A stretch of 64,000 nucleotides of DNA from Veillonella parvula (GTDB lineage Bacteria > Bacillota > Negativicutes > Veillonellales > Veillonellaceae), in the NCBI RefSeq assembly GCF_036456085.1, contig NZ_CP138632.1, positions 372,001 to 436,000 of the forward strand, read 5' to 3'. Shown here in pieces: positions 37,911 to 47,825 of the stretch. Within the stretch, counting starts at the first letter, position 1. Every line of letters begins with the position of its first letter. The notes below the pieces were generated by a model. That model ran no database searches and was not told where the DNA came from. It saw only the letters and a list, made by a program, of their open reading frames with translations. The position numbers and the translations under genes are program-made.

Positions 37911-39008
37911 TTGCGTAAACTATTTTTAATGTGCCTTGCAGTCTTGATGGCGATACCTTTATTATTGACTCAAGCAAAGGCAGCTAATTTGGAAGATGCT
38001 CGATGGGTGACTAGAACAGATGCACCTGTACCATATGTTCGTATTGTTATGGACTTATCGGCACCTATAAAGGCATCTGCATCAATTAGCAAAGATGGGA
38101 AAACTACGACTGTTACTTTAAAGAATACAAAGCTAAAGACGGCTAAAGAGAACATTTCTATGGACTCAGCTATTGCTAACTCTGCTAAACTTTCACAAGA
38201 TGGCAGAGACGTTAAAGTAACAATCAAGACACCTTCATCTATTGATACTAGTGATGTAAAGGTTTTTTCCTTGAAAAAAGATACGGTTAATAAGAAACCG
38301 TATCGTATCGTTGTTGATGTTCAGAAAAAAGGTGCTATAGCTAAGCCTGCTTACTATGGTAAAAAGCCATCTCAATCTGCACATCCAGCAAAAAATGTAC
38401 CTACAGGATCTGGTAAATACTCTACTAGTGGCGGTTTATCTGGCAAAACAATTACTATTGACCCAGGACATGGTGGTAGTGATTCTGGTGCTATTGGACC
38501 TCACGGTGTACAAGAGAAAAACATTACACTACCGATTTCTATGTATTTGAAAAAATCTCTAGAAAATCGTGGTGCTAAAGTGCTTATGACTCGTACTACT
38601 GATGTAGATGTATATGGCCCTAATGCAAGCGGTGTTGATGAATTGGGGGCTCGTGTTAACGTGGCTAACCGTAGTAATTCTGATGCTCTTGTAAGCGTTC
38701 ATATCAACGCATTTAATAATCCTAGCGTTGGTGGTATTGCAACATATTACTATAGCAAAACCGGTAACGATGCTCGATTAGCACAAAAGGTACAATCTCA
38801 AATTGCTGACACACCTGGTTTCAATGGTGATCGTGGCATTCAAGAAGGTAACTTATACGTGTTGAGACATTCTAATATGCCTGCAATTCTTGTAGAGCTT
38901 GGTTTTATTTCTAACCCTAATGAGGAACGTGTTCTACAATCTCCTCAAACTCAAGAAGACTTTGCTAACCGCATTGCAAATGGTATTGCTAATTACTTTG
39001 GAGGTTAA
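37911..39008 (+). CDS. N-acetylmuramoyl-L-alanine amidase (AMIN + amidase_3)
   Basis: Zinc enzyme that cuts the bond between MurNAc and the stem peptide during cell separation. Start set at TTG 37911 (MRKLFLMCL), since GGAG ends 8 bases upstream; GTG 37902 lies inside that ribosome binding site. 365 residues: signal peptide (about 1-24, ending QAKA), an AMIN domain (about 28-140) that targets the septum or peptidoglycan, a Ser/Lys/Pro linker, and an amidase_3 domain (about 178-362). Zinc and catalytic residues are visible in DPGHGGSD, GVQEKN, SVHINA and LVELGF. Exported to the periplasm. The following GerMN lipoprotein gene is 3 bases away, so the pair likely act together on the wall. Confidence 0.93.
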   Translation: MRKLFLMCLAVLMAIPLLLTQAKAANLEDARWVTRTDAPVPYVRIVMDLSAPIKASASISKDGKTTTVTLKNTKLKTAKENISMDSAIANSAKLSQDGRDVKVTIKTPSSIDTSDVKVFSLKKDTVNKKPYRIVVDVQKKGAIAKPAYYGKKPSQSAHPAKNVPTGSGKYSTSGGLSGKTITIDPGHGGSDSGAIGPHGVQEKNITLPISMYLKKSLENRGAKVLMTRTTDVDVYGPNASGVDELGARVNVANRSNSDALVSVHINAFNNPSVGGIATYYYSKTGNDARLAQKVQSQIADTPGFNGDRGIQEGNLYVLRHSNMPAILVELGFISNPNEERVLQSPQTQEDFANRIANGIANYFGG

Positions 39009-39011
39009 TCG

Positions 39012-39572
39012 ATGAAATTACGTAAACAAGTTCTATCGATTCTCTGTGTAGGTATGCTGGCATTTGTAGTGGGTTGTACACATGAACAAGCTCCTACAAC
39101 AGGTAAAAGTGAACCTACGCAAGAGACGAAAGTCAATAAGGATGCAGAAACAAGTAAAGTATCTCAAGAAAAGGTTAAGATGGCCTTCTTTGTTCCTACA
39201 GAGGATGGTTCTGGGGTAAAACAAACTACCGTTGAGATAGAGGCGAATAAAGTTACGCCTAAAGCAGCTCTTTTAGCAATGTTAAATGCCGATAGAGCAC
39301 AAAAATATCCAGTCTTCTCTAAGGATATTGAAATTACATCTGTTACTGTAAAAGATGGTATTGCTTCTGTTGAAGTAAATGATGCATTCGTAAAGGGTAA
39401 TGGCGGAGACTTAACTGTTAAATTACAAATGGCTGCTATTGTAAATACATTGACATCCTTTGATAATATTAATGGTGTTCTATTTGTCAATAATGGTAAA
39501 AAGGTGCCAACTGTAGGTTCCTTTGATACTAAAGAACCTGTTAAGAGAATGACGAATCTAATTAAAAAATAA
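39012..39572 (+). CDS. GerMN-domain lipoprotein
   Basis: 186 residues. Signal peptide with lipobox FVVGC (Cys near residue 22), a Glu/Lys/Thr-rich linker (about 25-55) and one GerMN domain (about 60-180, with VKMAFFVPTEDG and the typical ALLAMLNADR and VTVKDGIASVEVNDAF segments). In spore-formers GerM localises to the septum and is needed for peptidoglycan remodelling; non-spore-formers use GerMN proteins with cell-wall amidases, which matches the neighbour here. Ends in a terminator. Confidence 0.88.
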   Translation: MKLRKQVLSILCVGMLAFVVGCTHEQAPTTGKSEPTQETKVNKDAETSKVSQEKVKMAFFVPTEDGSGVKQTTVEIEANKVTPKAALLAMLNADRAQKYPVFSKDIEITSVTVKDGIASVEVNDAFVKGNGGDLTVKLQMAAIVNTLTSFDNINGVLFVNNGKKVPTVGSFDTKEPVKRMTNLIKK

Positions 39573-39589
39573 TTCTTTTAAAGACATTT

Positions 39590-39628
39590 ATAGCAGATAG
39601 TTGTTATATCAACTATCTGCTATTTTTG
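39590..39628 (+). terminator. Terminator after the GerMN gene
   Basis: ATAGCAGATAGTTG, loop TTATAT, perfect complement, then TTTTTG. Fourteen pairs. Confidence 0.92.
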
Positions 39629-39684
39629 TTGTCTTTTATATATGTTACAATACAATAAGTAATAAACGGAAACTAGGTGATCAG

Positions 39685-40665
39685 ATGCAATTAAAAGATG
39701 TAGGGGAATTTAATTTCATTCGCCAAATTCAAGATAACACAATATATAATCCTAATACTGTAGTGTATGGTATTGGTGATGATTGTGCTATTTATAAAGC
39801 AGAACAAAATACAGAGCAATTGATAAGCACTGACACAATGGTGGAAGGTGTTCATTTTAGCTTTCACTATATGATGCCCTATGATGTAGGGTATCGCCTT
39901 ATGACGGCTAATTTAAGTGATATTGCGGCTATGGGTGGCATTCCTAGACAAATTGTATTATCCGTAGCCGCACCAGACCATGTTGATACAGTCATTCTTG
40001 ATGAAATTTATAGGGGAATTAAAGATCAATGTATGCGATATCAACTCAATATATTGGGTGGAGATACGGTACGTACAGAAGGGCCCATGGTTTGGACTGT
40101 AACAATTATCGGAGAGGTTCCTAAAGGCACTGCGGTTATGCGAAGTGGTGCGAAAGTAGGAGATGTTGTAGGTGTTACAAACTATGTAGGTTATGCAGCT
40201 ACAGGTTTAGGAGCATTGTCATATAATTTAGTAGGATATGATATGACCAAAGTGGGGCATCAACGTCCCGAACCACAGATTGAATTGGGGCAAAAATTGC
40301 GACGACTTGGTATCCATAGTATGAATGATATTAGCGATGGACTAGGAAGTGAATTGAATGAAATCGCTGTAGCTAGTAATGTTTCCATTGTATTTGAAGA
40401 ACAAGTAATCCCTCTACACGAGGAGACTTACGAATTAGCTAAGCATTTACAAACTAATCCAATAGATTATGCTTTGTATGGTGGAGAAGACTTTCAGTTA
40501 GTCTTTACGGCGCCAAAATCACTACTTTCGGAATTGGAAAAGCTATCAGGCATTACGTTGATTGGAGAAGTTTTATCTGGCCCACCACGGGTTCAAATGG
40601 TAACACCTGATAAAACGATTAAGACTGTAGAAGCGAAAGGATATAATCATTTTCATGAAGGATAA
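39685..40665 (+). CDS. thiL: Thiamine-monophosphate kinase
   Basis: Phosphorylates thiamine monophosphate to thiamine pyrophosphate. ATG 39685 (MQLKDVGEFNFI) has CTAGGTGA 4 bases upstream; the longer frame runs into the terminator. 326 residues, normal length. PurM-like fold with GIGDDCAIY (metal-binding Asp pair near residue 31), STDTMVEGVHF (near 52), NLSDIAAMGG (near 77) and GGDTVR (near 125), and the C-terminal DISDGLGSELN and GGEDFQLVF motifs. First gene of a run with the t6A genes, an arrangement common in Firmicutes, with an 11-base overlap to tsaE. Confidence 0.96.
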   Translation: MQLKDVGEFNFIRQIQDNTIYNPNTVVYGIGDDCAIYKAEQNTEQLISTDTMVEGVHFSFHYMMPYDVGYRLMTANLSDIAAMGGIPRQIVLSVAAPDHVDTVILDEIYRGIKDQCMRYQLNILGGDTVRTEGPMVWTVTIIGEVPKGTAVMRSGAKVGDVVGVTNYVGYAATGLGALSYNLVGYDMTKVGHQRPEPQIELGQKLRRLGIHSMNDISDGLGSELNEIAVASNVSIVFEEQVIPLHEETYELAKHLQTNPIDYALYGGEDFQLVFTAPKSLLSELEKLSGITLIGEVLSGPPRVQMVTPDKTIKTVEAKGYNHFHEG

Positions 40666-41149
40666 GGTACAGGTTCATTTAAAGACTTATACAGTAGAAG
40701 ATACACAACAATTTGGTAAATTATTAGGTGCATGGGTTAAACAGAATGGAAATCCTCTTTGTATAGCACTAGTTGGTGACTTGGGGACAGGAAAAACACA
40801 TTTGTCGCAAGGAATTGCAAAAGGCTTTGGGGTTACTGAAGAAATTACAAGTCCTACCTTTGCCATCATGAATACCTATGATGTGAATCGAACTCATTTA
40901 TATCATTTTGACGTATATCGCTTGGAAGATATTAGTGAACTGGAAAATATTGGCTTTTATGAGTATACAGAAGATTGCGTATCCATTGTAGAATGGGCTG
41001 ATAAATTCCCTCATGAATTTCCTGATGAAACACTATGGATTTATTTAACGCGCATTGATGATACAAGCCGATCCATTACATTAGTTAGTGATTACCTTAC
41101 AGCGGATGATTTAGTAGAAATAGGAGGCCCATATGTGGTTGGGAATTGA
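40655..41149 (+). CDS. tsaE: t6A synthesis ATPase TsaE
   Basis: ATPase that recycles the TsaBD complex when it makes N6-threonylcarbamoyladenosine at position 37 of tRNAs reading ANN codons. 164 residues, normal. Walker A GDLGTGKT (41-48), the TSPTFAIMN switch (near 66-74), the HFDVYRLED segment (near 89-97) and the catalytic VEWADKFP. Overlaps thiL by 11 bases and tsaB by 17 bases. Confidence 0.95.
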   Translation: MKDKVQVHLKTYTVEDTQQFGKLLGAWVKQNGNPLCIALVGDLGTGKTHLSQGIAKGFGVTEEITSPTFAIMNTYDVNRTHLYHFDVYRLEDISELENIGFYEYTEDCVSIVEWADKFPHEFPDETLWIYLTRIDDTSRSITLVSDYLTADDLVEIGGPYVVGN

Positions 41150-41891
41150 GACGAGCTCACTTGTGTCGAGTGTGGCTTTAATGGATGAAAGTTGCCTAAT
41201 TGGGGAATTGACCATTCAAGCTGGATTGACTCATTCTGAGCAGTTGGTACCTCATATTGATATGTTATTACGGACCTGTCAAGTTGAAAAAAGTGAATTA
41301 AAAGGGATTATGGTTAGCATTGGACCCGGTTCTTTTACAGGGCTACGGATTGGTATGGGGACAGCAAAAGCTATGGCTTATGCCTTACAAATTCCTTTAT
41401 ATGGTGTAATGACCATGGATAGTTTAGCTCGTAATGTGGCTTATACGGACCGCACGATTTGTACTATTATCGATGCTCAGAAAAAACATGTTTATGCAGG
41501 TATCTACAAATATGATGATAATGAATTGGTTTGTAAAGAGGAACCTTTTGTCATTGCTGCTAATGATTTATTAGATCAACTCAGAGTATCTGAAGAACAT
41601 GTAGTGTTCCTTGGGGATGGCGTTAAGCGAATAGAAAAGCTATTAGATGAAAGTGATACAAATTTAACGATTTTAGATATATCGCAACGTATTCCAAAAG
41701 CTAGTTCTCTATTACTGGCTGGCCGTAGATTCGTAGTCTCTGAAGAGAGTTCTGACCCTATGGATATGGTTCCTTATTATATTCGACGCTCAGAAGCAGA
41801 AGTGTTATGGGAAGAACGCCATAAGGATAATCCTGAAATGTTGAACCAAAATCCTACAGTTATAGTTACTGAGGCAGCGGGAGTCGAATAA
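41133..41891 (+). CDS. tsaB: t6A synthesis protein TsaB
   Basis: ASKHA-fold partner of TsaD in tRNA t6A formation; a non-catalytic platform. 252 residues. N-terminal GIETSSLVSSVALMDE, GLTHSEQLVPHID (near 32-44) and GPGSFTGLRIGMGTAK (near 67-82) are standard. AGGAGG before the ATG, start within the end of tsaE. The C-terminal 25 residues beyond the fold are acidic/Asn-rich and not conserved in the family. Stop and rimI start codons share a base. Confidence 0.95.
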   Translation: MWLGIETSSLVSSVALMDESCLIGELTIQAGLTHSEQLVPHIDMLLRTCQVEKSELKGIMVSIGPGSFTGLRIGMGTAKAMAYALQIPLYGVMTMDSLARNVAYTDRTICTIIDAQKKHVYAGIYKYDDNELVCKEEPFVIAANDLLDQLRVSEEHVVFLGDGVKRIEKLLDESDTNLTILDISQRIPKASSLLLAGRRFVVSEESSDPMDMVPYYIRRSEAEVLWEERHKDNPEMLNQNPTVIVTEAAGVE

Positions 41892-42340
41892 TGGAGATTC
41901 GTTTGGCTACAATAGATGATGCTCAAGCTATCTATGCTATTGAACAACAGTCTTTTTCTGTTCCTTGGAGTTTAGAATCTGTTCTCGTTGAGTTAGAAGG
42001 GGCATCAAATAAATTATATATGGTAATTTGTGAGGAGAACAAAATTGTTGGATATGCAGGTGCTTGGCTTGTATACGATGAAGGTCAAATCACGAATATC
42101 GCTATTATTCCTTCCGCACGAGGTAAGGGATATGGATCAAAACTTACCAAGCAATTAATAGATGAATGTCTTACGAGAGGTATGAAAGAAATTTTCTTAG
42201 AGGTGCGCATATCTAATTTAGCAGCATTGGCTATGTATAGAAATTTAGGATTTTCTGTAAAAGGAATTCGTAAAGATTATTATTCAGAGCCTACGGAAGA
42301 TGCTTATATTATGTCTCTCGTTTCAGAGGAAATAGAATGA
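41891..42340 (+). CDS. rimI: Ribosomal-protein-S18-alanine N-acetyltransferase
   Basis: GNAT acetyltransferase that acetylates the N-terminus of ribosomal protein S18 and possibly other proteins. 149 residues, normal. N-terminal AIEQQSFSVPWS motif, acetyl-CoA loop (IIPSARGKGYGSKL, near 76-90), and C-terminal ALAMYRNLGFSVKGIRKDYY are all family-typical. Lies between tsaB and tsaD, as in most bacteria. Confidence 0.93.
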   Translation: MEIRLATIDDAQAIYAIEQQSFSVPWSLESVLVELEGASNKLYMVICEENKIVGYAGAWLVYDEGQITNIAIIPSARGKGYGSKLTKQLIDECLTRGMKEIFLEVRISNLAALAMYRNLGFSVKGIRKDYYSEPTEDAYIMSLVSEEIE

Positions 42341-43368
42341 GTATATACACATTAGCCTTGGAAAGTAGCTGTGATGAAACCTCTGCTTCTGTCCTTAAGG
42401 ACGGGCGCACCGTTTTGTCTAATGTTATTTCAAGCCAAGTACCAATACATAGAAAATTTGGTGGCGTTGTACCTGAAATTGCATCACGTCATCATATAGA
42501 ACAAGTTATACCTGTTATAGACCAAGCATTACGTGATGCGAATGTGACTCTACAAGATATCAATCATATTGGTGTTACGTATGGGCCAGGTCTTGTAGGG
42601 GCTTTATTAGTTGGTGTAGCTGCTGCAAAAGGGTTATCCTTTGCTACAGGGATTCCCTTGGTGCCAGTGCACCATATGGAAGGTCATATTTTTGCTAACT
42701 TTTTAGCTAATCCAGAACTGGAGCCTCCGTTTTTAAGTCTCGTTGTATCTGGTGGTCATACCATGTTAGTACATGTAAAAGGATATGAAGAATTTGATGT
42801 TCTTGGTCAAACACGAGATGACGCAGCTGGCGAAGCTTTTGATAAGATTGCACGGGTTATGGGATTCCCTTATCCAGGGGGCCCTCATATCGATGCCCTT
42901 GCCGTTGAAGGGAATCCAGAGGCTATTGAATTTCCAAAGGCTTTAAGTGAACCAGGTAATTTTGAATTTAGCTTTAGTGGTTTGAAATCCGCAGTTTTAA
43001 ACTATTTAAATAGTAAGCAACAAAAGAATGAGCCTATCAATCAAGCTGATGTGGCTGCATCGTTTCAAAAGGCCATCGTAGATGTGTTAGTAGAAAAGAC
43101 GAAAGATGCCGCACATACTTTAGGTGAAAGTCGTATTACTATTGCTGGCGGTGTATCAGCTAATAAAGGATTACAAAAGGCTTTAGAAGCTATGTGTGTA
43201 GAAGAAGGCTTTACTTATTACAAACCACATAAAATATTGTCTACTGACAATGCTGCCATGATTGGATGTCGAGCTTATTATATGGCGCAGGCTGGAAAAT
43301 TTGGCGATTTAACATTGAATGCAAAGCCTAGTGTTGAAATTGGATACGTATCTTGGAAAGAGGATTAA
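42337..43368 (+). CDS. tsaD: tRNA N6-adenosine threonylcarbamoyltransferase TsaD
   Basis: Transfers threonylcarbamoyl from its adenylate to A37 of tRNA. 343 residues, normal. ESSCDETSASV near the N-terminus; the iron/zinc site in VPVHHMEGHIFAN (near 108-120) with conserved His residues; GQTRDDAAGEAFDK (near 158-171) and GGVSANKGL near the C-terminus. The ATG overlaps rimI by 4 bases. With tsaB and tsaE it covers all but TsaC of the pathway. Confidence 0.97.
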   Translation: MSIYTLALESSCDETSASVLKDGRTVLSNVISSQVPIHRKFGGVVPEIASRHHIEQVIPVIDQALRDANVTLQDINHIGVTYGPGLVGALLVGVAAAKGLSFATGIPLVPVHHMEGHIFANFLANPELEPPFLSLVVSGGHTMLVHVKGYEEFDVLGQTRDDAAGEAFDKIARVMGFPYPGGPHIDALAVEGNPEAIEFPKALSEPGNFEFSFSGLKSAVLNYLNSKQQKNEPINQADVAASFQKAIVDVLVEKTKDAAHTLGESRITIAGGVSANKGLQKALEAMCVEEGFTYYKPHKILSTDNAAMIGCRAYYMAQAGKFGDLTLNAKPSVEIGYVSWKED

Positions 43369-43370
43369 TC

Positions 43371-44762
43371 GTGGATATTGGTCAAGATATTTTAAATAGA
43401 ACACCATTAGGACCATTACAAACCTCATTACTTGAGCATATTAGTAAACTCATATCCTTTGGCGAGTCTTTAACTCGTCAAAGGATACAGATTTTTACAC
43501 CCCTACTAGAGACAGGACAAGGTGAGAGATCACAACAATGTGCAGATATGCTATGTATAGAACGCAGTGATCAAGGGATTACTACACGTCAATTAAAAGG
43601 CAGTCATACGTGGCATGCTATGATGAAAGATGGTCAACCACTTATCGGGTTAGATGACAAACAGCGTCAACATGTCTTTCCTATCGTAGACAACGGAGGT
43701 CGTATTATTGGGGGTATATCTTTTACATTATCACCATCTATTAAGGCAGAACAATATGAGCAAGAATACCTTTTGTCTGATACGATGCAACGTCTTATGC
43801 TGACGGCTATTGATGAACAAATAGTGTCTTACGAACCTATGTCCTATTTTGATGGTTTAATTATTTTCGACGACACTTATAAAATACTGTATGCTAACGA
43901 TGCAGCTATGAAGTTAGTAGATGTATTAGGCTTTGATCGTCGCTTGGTAGGTTCATCAATTTTTAGCAGTACCTTAAAGATGTCCGCTATACAGCAGGTA
44001 TTATTAGATAGAAGTATACGTACAAATGAAGAAATCTATCAAGATATGGTAATTCGTCAGCACATGATTCCTATTGCTATGGGGCGCAATGAAACGAGGT
44101 GCTTTTTAGTTCTTCATGATTGTACTCGTGAAAGTAAACAGCAACAAGAATTATTGGTTAAAAATTCCATTATCAAAGAGGTTCATCATCGTGTAAAAAA
44201 TAACTTACAAACTGTAGCAGGGTTATTGCGTATGGAGGCGAGACGCTCTAGCTTGCCAGATGTAAAGCAAGCACTCCAAGAGGGGATTAATCGTATCGAG
44301 AGCATGGCTCTAGTTCACGATATAGTGTCTCATTACGATGAGGATTATATTGGTATCCGATCAATTTACGATGAATTATGTCGTTTGTTGCGTATGAGTA
44401 TGGTGCGACAAGATCAAGAGGTTACTTTTACTTACAGTGGCGAAGATATGCTAATTTCTTCTCATATGGCGAGTTATGTATCTCTTATAATTAATGAATT
44501 GATTACGAATAGCTTAGAACATGGGTTAGACGGGAATCGTGGAAATGTTCATCTAGCAGTTACTGATGCAGGTAGTACAATTAAATTGGCTTTTACAGAT
44601 AACGGAAAAGGATTGCCTAGTGATTTCTCTGTTTCTTCTAATAAACGGTTAGGTTTAACAATTATTAATAATTTAGTTACTCATGAATTAAAAGGAAGTT
44701 TATCCATAGAAAATACTGGAACAGGTGTATTGGTGACGATATATATGAAAAAGGAGGCATAA
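43371..44762 (+). CDS. PdtaS/HisKA_2-type sensor histidine kinase
   Basis: 463 residues. GTG 43371 is preferred to TTG 43353 because AGAGGA ends 6 bases upstream and the longer form would overlap tsaD. No membrane helices: a cytoplasmic sensor. N-terminal GAF-like region (about 1-150) and PAS-like region (about 155-260, with FDDTYKILYANDAAMKL), then the HisKA_2 phosphoacceptor EVHHRVKNNLQTVAGLLRM (His near 274) and a HATPase_c domain (about 340-463) with NELITNSLEHG and DNGKGLP boxes. This family pairs with ANTAR response regulators that act on RNA, as does the gene immediately downstream (no gap). Signal unknown. Confidence 0.9.
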   Translation: MDIGQDILNRTPLGPLQTSLLEHISKLISFGESLTRQRIQIFTPLLETGQGERSQQCADMLCIERSDQGITTRQLKGSHTWHAMMKDGQPLIGLDDKQRQHVFPIVDNGGRIIGGISFTLSPSIKAEQYEQEYLLSDTMQRLMLTAIDEQIVSYEPMSYFDGLIIFDDTYKILYANDAAMKLVDVLGFDRRLVGSSIFSSTLKMSAIQQVLLDRSIRTNEEIYQDMVIRQHMIPIAMGRNETRCFLVLHDCTRESKQQQELLVKNSIIKEVHHRVKNNLQTVAGLLRMEARRSSLPDVKQALQEGINRIESMALVHDIVSHYDEDYIGIRSIYDELCRLLRMSMVRQDQEVTFTYSGEDMLISSHMASYVSLIINELITNSLEHGLDGNRGNVHLAVTDAGSTIKLAFTDNGKGLPSDFSVSSNKRLGLTIINNLVTHELKGSLSIENTGTGVLVTIYMKKEA

Positions 44763-45341
44763 ATGCGCGTTTTAATCGTGGATGATGAATCCCTAATACG
44801 TATGGATTTACGAGATATTATTGAGTCTTGTGGTCATGAAGTCGTTGCAGAAGGTACAAATGGTGTTGAAGCTTTAGCACTTTGTAAAAAACATAAGCCA
44901 GATATTATATTGATGGATGTTAAGATGCCAGAATTAGATGGTATTGAGGCTGCACGTCAAATTGGCTTTCACCATGAAGCACCTGTAGTATTATTAACAA
45001 GTTATAGCCAGCAAGATTTAATCGATAAGGCTCGAGATTCTGGTGTATATGGCTATTTAATTAAACCAGTACGGGAGGAACAGTTAGTTCCTACCTTAGA
45101 GATGGCTTTAGGTCGCTATAAAAGTGATGCTCAGTTGCGAGAAAAGATGGCTGAGCTAGAACAGTCATTAGAAGATCGTAAAATCATTCAAAAGGGAACT
45201 GGTATATTAATGGAACTATATTCTATATCTGAAGTGGAAGCGTATAATCGGATCCGCACTTTAAGTATGAATAAACAAATATCTATTATAGAAACATGTA
45301 ATCTCATCATTAAACAGTCTAATAAGTCAAATAATATCTAA
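44763..45341 (+). CDS. ANTAR-domain response regulator
   Basis: 192 residues. Receiver domain (1-120) with Asp pair DDE near residue 7, phospho-acceptor Asp in ILMDVKMP (near 54), Thr/Ser in LLTSYS and Lys in YLIKPVRE. A coiled linker (about 125-145) leads to an ANTAR domain (about 135-188, with RKIIQKGTGILMELYSISEVEAYNRIR), which in this family binds paired short hairpins in nascent RNA and blocks terminators. It would thus be an antiterminator switched on by the kinase encoded just upstream. Its own RNA targets are not evident nearby. Ends 25 bases before the groES CtsR-type box. Confidence 0.92.
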   Translation: MRVLIVDDESLIRMDLRDIIESCGHEVVAEGTNGVEALALCKKHKPDIILMDVKMPELDGIEAARQIGFHHEAPVVLLTSYSQQDLIDKARDSGVYGYLIKPVREEQLVPTLEMALGRYKSDAQLREKMAELEQSLEDRKIIQKGTGILMELYSISEVEAYNRIRTLSMNKQISIIETCNLIIKQSNKSNNI

Positions 45342-45358
45342 AAAGTCAAAAAATCAAA
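45325..45358 (+). promoter_or_regulatory. CtsR-type GTCAAA boxes upstream of groES
   Basis: AGTCAAA at 45325-45331 (inside the end of the response regulator gene), AGTCAAA at 45344-45350 and AATCAAA at 45352-45358, the last two as a direct repeat with an 8-base period, just upstream of the -35. The same layout occurs in the ctsR promoter. Confidence 0.65.
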
Positions 45359-45366
45359 ATTAGTAC

Positions 45367-45394
45367 TTGCAATTATTTTAACTTCGGTTATAAT
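45367..45394 (+). promoter_or_regulatory. groESL promoter
   Basis: TTGCAA (45367-45372), 16-base spacer, TATAAT (45389-45394). CIRCE begins 12 bases downstream, so HrcA would cover the start site. Confidence 0.8.
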
Positions 45395-45405
45395 AATACT
45401 TGTGA

Positions 45406-45432
45406 TTAGCACTCAATGAGTTAGAGTGCTAA
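45406..45432 (+). promoter_or_regulatory. CIRCE element (HrcA operator)
   Basis: TTAGCACTC, nine bases, GAGTGCTAA: a perfect match to the CIRCE inverted repeat. It would also form a hairpin in the 5' leader of groES mRNA. Implies an HrcA repressor elsewhere in the genome. Confidence 0.97.
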
Positions 45433-45472
45433 TAAATTATGGAGATTAACTAGTAAAAAGGAGTGACATTAT

Positions 45473-45754
45473 ATGTTAAAACCATTAGCTGACCGCGTTC
45501 TTATCCGTCTAGAAGCAAAAGAAGAAAAAACTAAAAGTGGTATCTTCCTTCCTGATACAGCTAAAGAAAAGCCTCAAGAAGGTGTAGTTGTAGCTGTAGG
45601 TGCTGGTAAAGTATATGACAATGGTCAACGTGTAGCTCCAGAAGTTAAAGTTGGCGACACTGTTATGTTTGCAAAATATGCTGGTAGCGAATTAGAAATC
45701 GATGGCGCTACTCATTTGATTATTAGCGAACGCGATATTTTAGCAGTATTATAA
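45473..45754 (+). CDS. groES: Co-chaperonin GroES
   Basis: 93-residue heptameric lid of the GroEL chamber. N-terminal [13 protein letters not shown], the mobile loop [15 protein letters not shown] (near 20-34) and C-terminal SERDILAVL are standard. AAAAGGAG precedes the ATG. Regulated by CIRCE and probably CtsR-type boxes upstream. GroEL follows after 112 bases in the same operon. Confidence 0.98.
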   Translation: MLKPLADRVLIRLEAKEEKTKSGIFLPDTAKEKPQEGVVVAVGAGKVYDNGQRVAPEVKVGDTVMFAKYAGSELEIDGATHLIISERDILAVL

Positions 45755-45761
45755 TCGCTGA

Positions 45762-45784
45762 TTTATAGTCTATATGACTATAAA
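45762..45784 (+). other. Intercistronic hairpin between groES and groEL
   Basis: TTTATAGTC, loop TATAT, GACTATAAA: nine A/T-rich pairs eight bases after the groES stop, without a T-tract. It may stabilise or separate the two messages rather than terminate. Confidence 0.5.
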
Positions 45785-45854
45785 AACTGATGATACATTC
45801 TATATTGCCTAAGGGCACATATATTTCGTTACATTGGATAGTGTTACTATTTAG

Positions 45855-47492
<1,638 letters not shown>

Positions 47493-47526
47493 TCAGCTGC
47501 TTAGAATTAATTTTATAAGAAATATA

Positions 47527-47581
47527 ATAATCCTAATGAATTGTGAATTACATTTTTCATATTCATTAGGATTATTTTTTA
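47527..47581 (+). terminator. Terminator after groEL
   Basis: Fifteen-pair stem ATAATCCTAATGAAT with its complement, a 19-base loop and a T-tract. Confidence 0.85.
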
Positions 47582-47688
47582 CTAATAAATTAATCTATTG
47601 TAAGGGTGTAATATTTTAAATAAGATATTATTATATTCAAGCTGACCAGATTTAAAGTGACTAGATTATGTTGATTACATCGATAAAA

Positions 47689-47717
47689 TTGATTTTGTAT
47701 ACAATGTATGATATAAT
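47689..47717 (+). promoter_or_regulatory. Upstream promoter P1 of the DoxX gene
   Basis: TTGATT (47689-47694), 17-base spacer, TATAAT (47712-47717). The 333-base gap 47493-47825 holds the groEL terminator, this promoter, P2 and a palindrome; 47582-47688 shows nothing else. Confidence 0.55.
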
Positions 47718-47743
47718 TCTATAGAATTTAATAGTGAGTCTTA

Positions 47744-47772
47744 TTGACATAGTTATTCTCTAATAGTATAAT
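47744..47772 (+). promoter_or_regulatory. Downstream promoter P2 of the DoxX gene
   Basis: Perfect TTGACA (47744-47749), 17-base spacer, perfect TATAAT (47767-47772), 54 bases before the ATG. Confidence 0.85.
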
Positions 47773-47778
47773 TAGTGT

Positions 47779-47794
47779 ATCGAATTTATTCGAT
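47779..47794 (+). promoter_or_regulatory. Palindrome at the P2 start site
   Basis: ATCGAA-TTTA-TTCGAT, a perfect 16-base inverted repeat beginning at the expected transcription start of P2. It is placed where a repressor would block initiation. Regulator unknown. Confidence 0.45.
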
Positions 47795-47825
47795 TTGTTA
47801 TATTTGAATTGAAAGAAGGATCACT

